A stretch of 64,000 nucleotides of DNA from DASQPR01 sp963797675 (GTDB lineage Bacteria > Actinomycetota > Actinomycetes > Mycobacteriales > Micromonosporaceae): the NCBI GenBank assembly GCA_963797675.1, contig CAWCQQ010000018.1, positions 1-64,000 of the forward strand, in the 5' to 3' direction. Below the pieces are notes generated by a model. That model made no database searches. It saw only the letters and a list, made by a program, of their open reading frames with translations, and was not told the origin of the DNA. The position numbers and the translations under genes are program-made. How positions within the stretch are numbered: position 1 is the first letter of the stretch; the number at the start of each line of letters is the position of its first letter. Shown piece by piece: positions 25,897 through 35,088 of this stretch.

Positions 25897-26799
25897 TTAG
25901 CTGTGGAACGGATACTGCTGGTCCAGCGCCAGGTTCAGCTGCAGGACGTTGACGGCGGGCTCGCCCATGAATCCGAGTCCCCGGCCGTCGGTGTACTTCT
26001 TGATCAGCTGGTCGACCGTCGGCCACGTCGATGCCGCGGGCCTTGGCGACCCGTGGCGCCTGCAGGTCGGCGTAGGCCGGGCTGATCTGCGGGTCGAGGC
26101 CGCTGCCGCTGGCGGTGACCGCGTCGGCCGGCACGGCCGGGTGCGCCGGCGCGTCGCCGCGGATCGGGGTGATGAACCCGAGCTGGTGTAGTCGGCGCCG
26201 TACTGGGCGCACTGCACGGTCACGCCCTGGTAGCGTGGCGATGAACGGGGTGGCCGGGCACGCCTCGTTGACCGAGTACGACCGCGGTGATCTCCCGTCC
26301 GGTGTGCCGCCTGCGCGGACGACGACCAGCACCGCACCGACACCGCCCGGCGTGCAGTACGGCCGGGCGCCGTCGACGCCTTCCAGTGTCGCCGACGGCG
26401 AGGCTGCGCGCGCAGACCTGGGTGAGCAGGCTCTGCTTGCCGGTGTCGGTCTTGTCGGCCGGGTTCGGCAGGGTGTCGACGACGTTCTCCGGGCCGAGGT
26501 TCGACGCCGACGTCGCGGTCGGGTCGTAGCCGTCGCCGGCCGCCGACGGCCGGGACTGGAAGTACTGCACCAGCGGGTTGCCGTCTGTCGTCGGTGAACG
26601 ACTGCCCGATCAGCGAGCTGCCGACCGCCTTGCCGTTCGACGGTGACGATCGAGCCGTCGCGCCTTGTGGTGCAGGCCGGGGATCTGCGCGATCGCCGGT
26701 GATCGACGAGCGGGTAGACGATGCCGATGAGGACGGTGAGGACGAGCAGTGCCCGCAGCGCCGCCGAGGTGTTGACTGATCCAGCTGTGGTGTACGCAT
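25897..26799 (-). pseudogene. kdpC: KdpC potassium-transporting ATPase subunit C, densely frameshifted
   Basis: Spans about 300 codons, at the upper end for actinobacterial KdpC. Segments in different frames: NTSAALRALLVLTVLIGIVYPL (membrane anchor), NGKAVGSSLIGQSFTDD, VQYFQSRPSAAGDGYDPTATSASNLGP, DPQISPAYADLQAPRVAKARG and DQLIKKYTDGRGLGFMGEPAVNVLQLNLALD. I count about nine single-base indels, one per 100 bp, mostly insertions; this is the densest cluster in the window. ATG 26799 shares its A with the kdpB stop (TAATG). KdpC stabilises ATP binding by KdpB in the KdpFABC pump. Confidence 0.85.
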
Positions 26800-28965
26800 T
26801 ACCTGATCCCTGGGATGAATTGGATGAGCAGGTCGATGGCCTTGATGCCGATGAACGGCACGATGATGCCGCCGACGCCGTAGATCCACAGGTTGCGGCG
26901 CAGCATCTGCGGCCGCCGACGACGGCCGGTACCGCACGCCGCGCAGGGCCAGCGGGATCAGCGCGACGATGATCAGCGCGTTGAAGATGACCGCGGACAG
27001 GATCGCCGAGGCCGGGCTGTGCAGCCGCATGATGTTGAGCCGGTCGAGGCCGGGGTAGATCGCGGCGAACATGGCCGGGATGATCGCGAAGTACTTCGCG
27101 ATGTCGTTGGCGATCGAGAACGTGGTCAGCGCACCCCGGGTGATCAGCAGCTGCTTGCCGATCTCCACGATCTCGATCAGCTTCGTCGGGTCGGAGTCGA
27201 GGTCGACCATGTTGCCGGCCTCTTTCGCCGCCGACGTACCGGTGTTCATCGCGACGCCGACATCGGCCTGCGCGAGCGCGGGCGCGTCGTTGGTGCCGTC
27301 GCCGGTCATCGCGACCAGCTTGCCGCCCTCCTGCTCCTTGCGGATCAGCGCCATCTTGTCCTCGGGCGTGGCCTCGGCGAGGAAGTCGTCGACGCCGGCC
27401 TCGTCGGCGATCGCCTTGCGCGGTCAGCGGGTTGTCGCCGGTGATCATCACGGTGCGGATGCCCATCCGGCGCATCTCGTCGAACCGCTCCCGCATCCCG
27501 GCCTTGACGACGTCCTTGAGGTGGATGACGCCGAGCACCCGGGCCGTGGAGCCGATCCGCTCGCCGACCACCAGCGGGGTGCCGCCGGCGGCGGAGATGC
27601 CGTCGACGATCTGCGCGGTCTCGGCCGGTACGACACCGCCGTGGTCGCGGACCCAGTCGGCAACCGACGCCGCGGCGCCCTTGCGGAGCTCCCGGGCCGG
27701 CTGCGACCCCTCGCCGGCCAGGTCGACGCCGGACATCCGGGTCTGCGCCGTGAACGGCACGAACACCGCGTGGCCGAGTTCCCCGGCGGCACGTTCCCGC
27801 AGACCGTACGTGGTCTTGGCGAACACGACGACCGAGCGGCCTTCCGGCGTCTCGTCGGCGAGGCTGGACAGCTGCGCCGCGTCGGCGAGTTCCTCCGCGG
27901 TGACGTCACCGACCGGGATGAAGTCGCTGGCCTGCCGGTTGCCGAGGGTGATCGTGCCGGTCTTGTCCAGCAGCAGCGTGTTCACGTCGCCGGCCGCCTC
28001 GACCGCACGCCCGGACATCGCCAGCACGTTGCGCTGCACCAGCCGGTCCATGCCGGCGATGCCGATCGCGGACAGCAGCGCGCCGATCGTGGTCGGGATC
28101 AGGCAGACCAGCAGCGACACCAGCACGATGCCGGTCACGCCGTGCTGGTTGAGCGCGAGGTTGTTCGGCGCGAACGCCTGCACGCTCTTGGAGAAGATCG
28201 CGAGCGGCTGCAGCGTCGCGACCGCGAGCAGGAAGATGATCGTCAGCGCGGCGAGCAGGATGTTCAGCGCGATCTCGTTCGGCGTCTTCTGCCGGTTCGC
28301 GCCCTCGACCAGCGCGATCATCCGGTCGATGAAGCTCTCGCCCGGCTTCTGCGTGATCTTCACGACGATCCGGTCGGACAGCACCTTCGTGCCGCCGGTG
28401 ACCGCGCTGCGGTCACCGCCGGACTCGCGGATCACCGGCGCGGACTCGCCGGTGATCGCCGACTCGTCGACGCTGGCGATGCCCTCGATCACGTCGCCGT
28501 CACCGGGGATCGTGTCGCCGGCCTCGCAGACGACGAAGTCGCCCTGCTGCAGCAGGTTCGCCGCGACCGTCTCCTCCTTGAGGTCGGTCGCACCGGCCTT
28601 CCAGCCGGACACGCGCCGGGCCATGGTGTCCTTCTTCGCCGCCCGCAGCGTCGCCGCCTGCGCCTTGCCCCGGCCTTCGGCGACCGCCTCGGCGAGGTTG
28701 GCGAACACGACGGTCAGCCACAGCCAGACCGTCGTGACCCAGGCGAACACCGACGGGCTGCCGATCGCCAGCACGGTGGTGAAGACCGAGCCGATCTCCA
28801 CGATGAACATGACCGGGTTGCGCCACAGCGTCGCCGGGTTCAGCTTGCGCACCGCGTCCGGGAGTGGACTTCCAGAGTTGTTTCGGGTCGAGCAGGCCGC
28901 CGGAGACCCGGTGCGGCCGGAGGCCGCCGGAGTCGCCGGGGCGTCTCGACTGTCGTGGCAGTCAT
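26799..28965 (-). pseudogene. kdpB: KdpB P-type potassium ATPase, about four frameshifts
   Basis: About 722 codons. Most of the protein reads in one long frame: TGES motif SAITGESAPVI, phosphorylation site LLLDKTGTITLGNRQAS, TRMSGVDL and MITGDNPLTA. After a break near 27421 it continues with GGKLVAMTGDGTNDAPALAQADVGVAMNTGT and KYFAIIPAMFAAIYPGLDRLNIMRL. Further breaks lie near 28940, 28862 (HRVSGGLLDPKQLWKSTP on one side, RKLNPATLWRNPVMF on the other) and 26920; the true C-terminus LIQFIPGIR is in the first frame. All catalytic motifs are intact. ATG 28965 has AGGA upstream. The ATP-hydrolysing subunit of the high-affinity potassium pump. Confidence 0.88.
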
Positions 28966-29040
28966 CTACATTCCTTCAACGTGATCATCGCGGCAGCTGG
29001 TCACGGTCATTCGCGACGATCCGCCAGGTGATCGGCCATG

Positions 29041-30705
29041 TCAGTGGAGGCCTTCCGCGAGCGGGCCGAGGGCCAGTGCGGGCAGGTAGGTCAGCGCGAC
29101 GATGATCAACGTGACGCCGACGAGCATGCCGACGAACAGCGGCTTGTAGGTCGGCAGCGTGCCGGCCGACTCCGGCGCCGGCTTCTGCCGGGCGAACGAA
29201 CCGGCCATGCCGAGCACGAACACGATCGGCAGGAACCGGCCGAAGCCCATGGCCAGCCCGAGCGCGGTGTTGTACCAGGTCGTGTTGACCGATGATACCC
29301 GCGAACGCGGAACCGTTGTTGTTCGCCGCCGAGGTGAACGCGTAGAGCACTTCGGACAGGCCGTGCGCGCCCGGATTGAGCATCGACGCGCGTTCCTTCG
29401 CGAACGCCATCGCCGCACCCGCGCCGACCAGCACGATCGCCGGAGTGGTCAGGAAGTACAGCGACGCGAACTTGATCTCTCGGCCGCCGATCTTCTTGCC
29501 CAGATACTCCGGTGTTCGCCCGACCATCAGCCCGGCCACGAACACCGTCACGATCGCGAGCACCAGCATGCCGTAGAGGCCGGAGCCGGTACCGCCGGGC
29601 GCGACCTCGCCGAGCATCATGTCGACCATCGTGACCGCGCCGCCCAGCGGCGTGTACGAGTCGTGGAACGAGTCGACCGCACCGGTCGACGTCAGCGTCG
29701 TCGCGCTCGCGAACGTCGCCGAGTTCAGCACCCCGAAGCGGGTCTCGGTGCCTTCCGTCGCGGCGCCGACCGCCTGCGGCACCGTGCCGCGCGTGCGCGC
29801 CCTGCACCACGTTGATGACGATGACGCTGCCGATCGCCAGGATCGCCATCGCGGCGACGATCGCGTACCCGTGCTTGTTCAGCCGACCATCCGGCCGAAC
29901 GTGCGCGGCAGGCTGAACGAGATCACCAGCAGCAGGAAGATCTGGATCCAGTTCGTCCAGGTGGTCGGGTTCTCGAACGGGTGCGCGGAGTTGGCGTTGT
30001 AGAAGCCGCCGCCGTTCGTGCCGAGCTCCTTGATGGCTTCCTGGCTGGCGACCGGACCGCCGGTGATGTGCTGCGCCGCACCGGCCAGCGTGTGCACGTC
30101 GGTGGCGTGGAAGTTCTGGATCGCGCCACCGGCGACGAGCACGATCGCGGCGATCGCCGCGATCGGCAGCAGGATCCGGACCGTGATCCGGACCAGGTCG
30201 ACCCAGAAGTTGCCGAGATTGGGCGTGGCCTTGCGGGCGAAGCCGCGTACCACCGCGATCGCGACCGCGATGCCGACGGCGGCGGAGACGAAGTTCTGCA
30301 CCGCCAGGCCCGCCATCTGGACGGTGTAGGTCATCGTCGACTCGCCCGAGTACGCCTGCCAGTTCGTGTTCGTCACGAAGCTGACCGCGGTGTTCCACGA
30401 CAGCGCCGGACCGGTGCTCGGCGAAGTGCGAGCCCGAGACCGGGCAGGTGGCCCTGCAGACGCTGCAGCGCGTAGAGGAACAGGATGCCGACCACGGAGA
30501 ACGCGAGCACCGACCGGGCGTACACGCCCCAGGACTGCTCGCCCTCCGGGTTGACGCCGATCGCGCGGTAGACGCCCCGCTCGACCCGGCTGTGCTTCGT
30601 TCCGGTGACCACGCGGTACATGTAGTCGCCGAACGGCTTGTACGCCGCGACCAGGGCAGCGACCAGGACAACGATGAAAAGGATGCCGGCTGTCGTCGAA
30701 CTCAT
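29041..30705 (-). pseudogene. kdpA: KdpA potassium-transporting ATPase subunit A, four frameshifts
   Basis: Spans exactly 555 codons, the usual KdpA length, but needs four single-base corrections, near 30425, 29885, 29798 and 29295. Intact pieces include KPFGDYMYRVVTGTKHSRVERGVYRAIGV, SWNTAVSFVTNTNWQAYSGE, TNGGGFYNANSAHPFENPTTW, PEYLGKKIGGREIKFASLYFL and TSAANNNGSAFAG, covering all four selectivity-filter regions. ATG 30705 shares its A with the kdpF stop. KdpA is the potassium channel-like subunit of KdpFABC. Confidence 0.88.
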
Positions 30706-30794
30706 CAGAAACGCTCCGGGAACATGAGGGCGATGACAAGGAAAATCGTGAGGCCGGCGGCAAGAATCAGCCCGACCAGGTTGGCGGCGCTCAT
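30705..30794 (-). CDS. kdpF: KdpF small membrane subunit
   Basis: 29 residues: one transmembrane helix, LVGLILAAGLTIFLVIALMF, ending PERF. Size, topology and position directly before kdpA identify KdpF, which stabilises the KdpABC complex. Unlike its large neighbours it is intact. The stop shares an A with the kdpA ATG. ATG 30794 has GGAG 5 bases upstream and overlaps the stop of the small gene before it (ATGA). Confidence 0.88.
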   Translation of the reverse strand: MSAANLVGLILAAGLTIFLVIALMFPERF

Positions 30795-30874
30795 AGCTTC
30801 TCCGCACCCCTGACGATCAACATCAAGACCGCGAACATCGCCACGGTCACCAGCACGAAGGCCACATCAGGCAC
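30791..30874 (-). CDS. 27-residue membrane miniprotein preceding kdpF
   Basis: GTG-started frame of 27 residues: a short N-terminus, one hydrophobic helix (VAFVLVTVAMFAVLMLIV), then RGAEKL. GAGGAG lies about 7 bases upstream. It overlaps kdpF by an ATGA and the upstream membrane-protein gene by 8 bp, so all are translationally linked. From memory, a similar short ORF ending in a charged EKL-like tail often precedes kdpF in actinobacteria. It may be a second KdpF-like subunit. Confidence 0.72.
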   Translation of the reverse strand: MPDVAFVLVTVAMFAVLMLIVRGAEKL

Positions 30875-31268
30875 CGTGCTTCTCCTCTTCTTTAGACGGT
30901 GCGAACAGCGCGGTGCTATTCACCATGCGATAGCGAATCCGCAGATCGCGGACGTGTTGGTAGCCCTCGCCGATGGCGAGGCCGAAGGCCCCGACCATGA
31001 TCAGGAGGAGGAGCCGCCACAGATCGTCGGCGCCGTGCCAGGCCAGTTGACCGAATTGGTCTTCCAGGAACCCGTTGAAGATCAACGCCCCGATGAGCGC
31101 CACGAACGCGAGCGCGACGTGGTCCAGCGATACGGCCGCGAATACGAGCACGGCGACTGCGACCAGACCGAATCGCCAACCGGGGTACGCCGCCGGGATC
31201 AACGCCGCCGCGATACCGGCGACGACCATGACCGCCGCACCGATACCGACGGCGATACCGGTCGGCAT
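30867..31268 (-). CDS. Small integral membrane protein at the head of the kdp operon
   Basis: 133 residues with about four membrane helices (IAVGIGAAVMVVAGIAAALIPAA, FGLVAVAVLVFAAVSL, VALAFVALIGALIFNGFL, LWRLLLLIMVGAFGLAIGEG) and a basic, then acidic C-terminal tail (RDLRIRYRMVNS, then KEEEK). No family recognised. ATG 31268 is chosen because AAGGA lies 4 bases upstream; the longer frame crosses the promoter repeats. Its 3' end overlaps the next miniprotein gene. First gene of a likely eight-gene unit through kdpE; a kdp-linked accessory or sensor role is inferred only from position. Confidence 0.75.
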   Translation of the reverse strand: MPTGIAVGIGAAVMVVAGIAAALIPAAYPGWRFGLVAVAVLVFAAVSLDHVALAFVALIGALIFNGFLEDQFGQLAWHGADDLWRLLLLIMVGAFGLAIGEGYQHVRDLRIRYRMVNSTALFAPSKEEEKHGA

Positions 31269-31508
31269 CTGTCCTTCACGGACCGGCTCTGTACGCCGGT
31301 ACCGTTCATACGCCACCACTTCGACACGCTCCCTACGGAATCCACTGGGCCGAAAATCGGCCGTTGCCAGTGAAAGCCGTGGCGACCTACGCCGTAAGGG
31401 TTCTTGACGGAAAAACGACGAGCGCACTGCGGTTCTTGACGCGTTCCGTACGCCGTTGTGATAGCGGACACCGTTATGGCGGTCCGTCACGAATCGGTTG
31501 GCCGCGGA
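31269..31508 (-). promoter_or_regulatory. kdp operon upstream region with 11-bp direct repeats
   Basis: 240 bp between kup and the kdp unit. Contains GGTTCTTGACG exactly twice (31399-31409 and 31431-31441; 32 bp apart, three helical turns). Nearer kup is a pair of related CCGTT-N2-G motifs flanking ATAGCGGACA (about 31453-31480). Direct repeats phased like this are typical sites for OmpR-family regulators, so KdpE is the obvious candidate. No ydaO-type riboswitch core is visible. Confidence 0.55.
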
Positions 31509-33503
31509 TCATATTTCGACCTGCGCACCCATGCTGATGGTCCGGTCGATCGGCAGTCCGAAGTACTCCTCCGGGTGCGCGGCGTTCTGTGCGAACGTCA
31601 GGAACAGCCGCTTCTGCCAGCGGGCCATGCCCGGTGCGCTCGTCTGCACGATCGACATCCGCGACAGGAAGTAGGACGCGTTATCGATGTCCGGTACGGC
31701 TTCGATGTCGCCCGGCATGGCCAGGTGCAGCGCGTTCGGGATGTTCGGGTCGTCCTGGAAGCCGAACCATGCCGTGATGTGGCTGATCCCGTCGTCGGCG
31801 TACCCGAGATCGTCGATGGTCAGCCGCTCGTCGTCCGGGATGTGCGGCACCTTCGCGAAGACGATCGAGACGATGACGACGGTCTCGTGCAGGGCGTGGT
31901 TGTGCTCAACGTTGGCCCGTAGGGCCAGTGGCGTCGTCTTGGGATTGGCGTTGAGAAACACGGCCGTGCCTGGCGCGCGATACAGCGGCTGGTCGGAGGC
32001 GTGCAGCGCATCGACGAATTCACGCAGGGGCCCCTCGGCGGCGGTCCGGTTGGCGCTGAGAATGATCTGTCCGCGCCGCCAGGTCATGAGGATGGTGAAT
32101 ACGAGCAGCGCGGCGGCGATCGGCAGCCAACCTCCGTGGACGATCTTGGTGAGAGTGGCCGCGAAGAACGTGCCCTCCACCGTCAGGAATACCGCGGCCC
32201 CGACCACGATGACCCAGATCGGCTTGTGCCAGATGACGCGTACCACCGCGAGGAACAAGACGGTGTTCAGGATGAAGGTCGCGGTGACGGCCACGCCATA
32301 GGCGGACGCGAGCGCCGCCGACGAGCCGAAGCCCACCACAAGGCCCACAACAGCGATAAACAAAGCCCAGTTCACAGCGGGTACGTACAGCTGGCCCTCT
32401 TCGCGGGCGGACGTATGCCGGATCGTCAGCCGTGGCATGACACCGAGGTGGACCGCCTGGCGGCTGACGCTGAACGCGCCTGAGATGACGGCCTGGGAGG
32501 CGATCACGGTGGCGATCGTCGCGAGGAAGACCATCGGAATCCGGGCCCAGCTCGGCACCATCAGAAAGAACGGGTTCTCCGCGGCCGGTGGCGAGTGCAG
32601 GATCAGCGCCGCCTGACCCAGATAGGTCAAGGTCAGCGACGGGAAGGCGAGGAAGAACCAGGCACGACGGATCGGACCGGCCCCGAAGTGGCCCATGTCG
32701 GCGTACAGCGCCTCGGCGCCGGTGATCACCAGAACGACCGATGCCAGCGCGATGAATCCGACGGTGCCGTGGTCCAGGAGGAATTCGAGCCCGTACGTCG
32801 GGGACAGCCCTTTCAACACCGCCGGGTCCCGGACCACGTGGGAGCCTCCGACGATCGCGAGAACCACGAACCACAGGCACATCACCGGTCCGAACATCTT
32901 GCCGATGACGTCGGTGCCAAAGCGTTGGATGAGGAACAGCACGATCAGAATGGCGAGAGTGATCGGCACTACCAGGTGTGCGAGCCCCGGTGCGGCGACT
33001 TTCAGACCTTCGACCGCGGACAGCACCGAAATCGCCGGAGTGATGATGCCGTCGCCGAAGAACAGCGATGCGCCGACGATCCCGAGTGTGATCAGGATGA
33101 CCTTGGCTCGGGTCGTTTTGAATCGCTGACCCTGGATGAGCGCGGTCAACGCCATGATCCCGCCCTCACCGCCGTTGTCAGCGCGGAGGATGAACGTCAA
33201 GTACTTGATCGTGACAACCAGCAGGATGGCCCAGAAGACCAGCGAGATGATGCCGTAGACGTCGGCCGGGCTGGTGCCGACGGCGTGATGGTCGGAGGTG
33301 AAGACCGTCTGCAGCGAGTAGATCGGGCTCGTCCCGATGTCGCCGAAGACGACACCGAGCGCACCGAGCGTCAACGCCGCGCGACCACCGTGCTGCACCC
33401 CGGTGGAGACGCCGGTCGACGGCCGGTGCGACGCGGCCGCTCGACGTCGAGCGGAGATCCGCGAACCGGATTGCGGCGAGGCCGCAGGGCGATCGTCGGA
33501 CAT
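31509..33503 (-). CDS. kup: Kup-family potassium uptake protein
   Basis: 664 residues: twelve membrane helices followed by a cytoplasmic C-terminal domain. Signatures: GALGVVFGDIGTSPIYSLQTVF, IKYLTFILRADNGGEGGIMALTALI, FFGDGIITPAISVLSAVEGL, GTVGFIALASVVLVITGAEALYADMGHFG and ALASAYGVAVTATF. Kup is a constitutive proton-coupled potassium importer important at low pH. ATG 33503 has no ribosome site; ATG 33539, 12 codons upstream, is an alternative. Intact, in contrast to the kdp genes downstream on the same strand. A short Arg/Ser-rich N-terminal extension (about 1-40) precedes the first helix. Confidence 0.95.
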   Translation of the reverse strand: MSDDRPAASPQSGSRISARRRAAASHRPSTGVSTGVQHGGRAALTLGALGVVFGDIGTSPIYSLQTVFTSDHHAVGTSPADVYGIISLVFWAILLVVTIKYLTFILRADNGGEGGIMALTALIQGQRFKTTRAKVILITLGIVGASLFFGDGIITPAISVLSAVEGLKVAAPGLAHLVVPITLAILIVLFLIQRFGTDVIGKMFGPVMCLWFVVLAIVGGSHVVRDPAVLKGLSPTYGLEFLLDHGTVGFIALASVVLVITGAEALYADMGHFGAGPIRRAWFFLAFPSLTLTYLGQAALILHSPPAAENPFFLMVPSWARIPMVFLATIATVIASQAVISGAFSVSRQAVHLGVMPRLTIRHTSAREEGQLYVPAVNWALFIAVVGLVVGFGSSAALASAYGVAVTATFILNTVLFLAVVRVIWHKPIWVIVVGAAVFLTVEGTFFAATLTKIVHGGWLPIAAALLVFTILMTWRRGQIILSANRTAAEGPLREFVDALHASDQPLYRAPGTAVFLNANPKTTPLALRANVEHNHALHETVVIVSIVFAKVPHIPDDERLTIDDLGYADDGISHITAWFGFQDDPNIPNALHLAMPGDIEAVPDIDNASYFLSRMSIVQTSAPGMARWQKRLFLTFAQNAAHPEEYFGLPIDRTISMGAQVEI

Positions 33504-33689
33504 AATGGACAGCAGCGTACAGCTCTCCAGGCGATGCATATCAGTGCATTACGGTGATTAGGACGATTCCCTCCGAAATAGCTGAGAATTATCTGTGACC
33601 TGACATAATCCTCCAAAATGGGTCGATTACCGGCTATGGGCAGCGAGTGGTGTGGTTCGCTGTTGGGGATACTTCGAAGGAGCCTGCCG

Positions 33690-35048
33690 ATGGACGCTGA
33701 CCACGACGCGTCCCTGAATCGCGGATCTCCACCACCGGTCACCACCGCAGGCCGGCGCTGGGCGGCTCGCGGTGCCCTCGTCGCGGCGGCGGCGGCGGTA
33801 CTCACGCCATTGATCTTCGCCGGATTGAAGAGTGTTGCGCTACTCGCTGTCGGGGTCGTTGGGCTCGGGGTCGTCCTTGCAGGGCTGTGGTGGGCTCTGA
33901 CCCATCGAGGGCTGCTGCGTGCCGTCGGAGCGGTGGTCGCTGCGGCTGCGCTCGTCGCGGTGGTGGCAATCTACGTCGACCATCATTTCTTCTGGATTGT
34001 CGTTCTGGCCGTCGGACTGTGGCTGTTGGCGGGCGTCACGGCGAGGGTGGCACTGCGCGGATCCGATGCGCGGATGCGGGAGCATGAGGTCGCCCCGCCG
34101 GGTCGGGCATTCATTATCATGAATCCGTGGTCCGGTGGTGGCAAGGTCGGCCGCTTCGACCTGGCGGAGCGCGCTCGAGCCATGGGTGCGCAGGTCGTGG
34201 TGTTGGAAGGTCCGGGCCATGTAGACGTGGCCGCACTGGCCCGCGATGCCGTCGCCAGCGGTGCCGACCTGCTGGGAGTCGCGGGTGGTGACGGTACCCA
34301 GGCTCTGGTTGCTGCGATCGCGGTCGAGCACGGCCTTCCGTTCCTGGTCATCTCCGCAGGTACCCGCAATCATTTTGCGTTGGATCTGGGCCTGGACCGC
34401 GACGACCCGTCGCGCTGCCTGGACGCCCTCACCGACGGGGTGGAATTGCACGTCGACATCGGTAGCGTGAACGGCCGTGCCTTCGTCAACACTGTGTCGT
34501 TCGGGGCTTACGCCGCGGTGGTGCAGAGTTCGGCCTATCGCGACGACAAGACGCGGACCGCGCTGCAGGAGTTGCCGGATTTGCTGCTCGGTCACGCCGG
34601 GCCGCGGTTGGTGGCCCAAGCCGGCCGGATCCGTTTGGACGGTCCGCAAGCCGTTCTGGTGAGCAATAACCCGTATGCCGACGCCGGGACCGGCGATCCG
34701 GTTGCACTCGGTCGCCGGCCGCGTTTGGACGAGGGCCTGCTCGGCGTCGTGAGCGTCCGTGTCGACAACGCCATCCGGGCCGTCGGGCTGTTGCGAGGCG
34801 CCGGGGTGACGACTGCGTTCGTCCGCGAGGTCACGGTGAGCGCGGACGCGGCGGAGATCCCGGTCGGCGTGGATGGCGAGGCATTGACGCTGTCCATTCC
34901 GGTGCGGTGTGTGACGCGCCCCGGCGCGCTGCGGGTCCGGGTGCCGCGTCATCGGCCCGGGCGGGCGCCCCGGCCGGCGCTGAACTGGCACCGGGTATGG
35001 CAGCTGGCCGGCGGACTGTTCCGCCACGCCGGTTCCGGACATAGGTAG
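33690..35048 (+). CDS. Diacylglycerol kinase family lipid kinase with N-terminal membrane region
   Basis: 452 residues. Four hydrophobic helices (about 25-125: GALVAAAAAVLTPLIFAGL, ALLAVGVVGLGVVLAGLWWAL and others) precede a DAGK catalytic domain: FIIMNPWSGGGKVGRFDL, the ATP-binding LGVAGGDGTQALVAAIA (about 195-210), VISAGTRNHFALDLGLDRDDP and the late PVGVDGEAL. It probably phosphorylates a membrane lipid such as diacylglycerol or a sphingosine-like lipid. ATG 33690 is preceded by AAGGAG at 8 bases. It is divergent from kup and convergent with the DUF2254 gene. Confidence 0.9.
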   Translation: MDADHDASLNRGSPPPVTTAGRRWAARGALVAAAAAVLTPLIFAGLKSVALLAVGVVGLGVVLAGLWWALTHRGLLRAVGAVVAAAALVAVVAIYVDHHFFWIVVLAVGLWLLAGVTARVALRGSDARMREHEVAPPGRAFIIMNPWSGGGKVGRFDLAERARAMGAQVVVLEGPGHVDVAALARDAVASGADLLGVAGGDGTQALVAAIAVEHGLPFLVISAGTRNHFALDLGLDRDDPSRCLDALTDGVELHVDIGSVNGRAFVNTVSFGAYAAVVQSSAYRDDKTRTALQELPDLLLGHAGPRLVAQAGRIRLDGPQAVLVSNNPYADAGTGDPVALGRRPRLDEGLLGVVSVRVDNAIRAVGLLRGAGVTTAFVREVTVSADAAEIPVGVDGEALTLSIPVRCVTRPGALRVRVPRHRPGRAPRPALNWHRVWQLAGGLFRHAGSGHR

Positions 35049-35058
35049 CAGCGCAGGA

Positions 35059-35073
35059 CCGGCGATCCGCCGG
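35059..35073. terminator. Small hairpin between convergent genes
   Basis: CCGGCG-ATC-CGCCGG, 6-bp stem, located 11 bp after the lipid kinase stop and 16 bp from the end of the convergent DUF2254 gene. Short but in the right place for a shared terminator. Confidence 0.45.
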
Positions 35074-35088
35074 CCACGTGCGGAGCGG

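Noticed and set aside
26800..28990. 637-codon and 557-codon plus-strand open frames across kdpB
   Set aside because: Shadows of kdpB, which shows DKTGT and GDGTNDAP motifs on the minus strand.
31269..31508. Cyclic di-AMP (ydaO-type) riboswitch before kdp
   Set aside because: Expected because of the potassium genes, but the conserved internal cores are absent on the kdp strand, as they are before the KimA-like gene.
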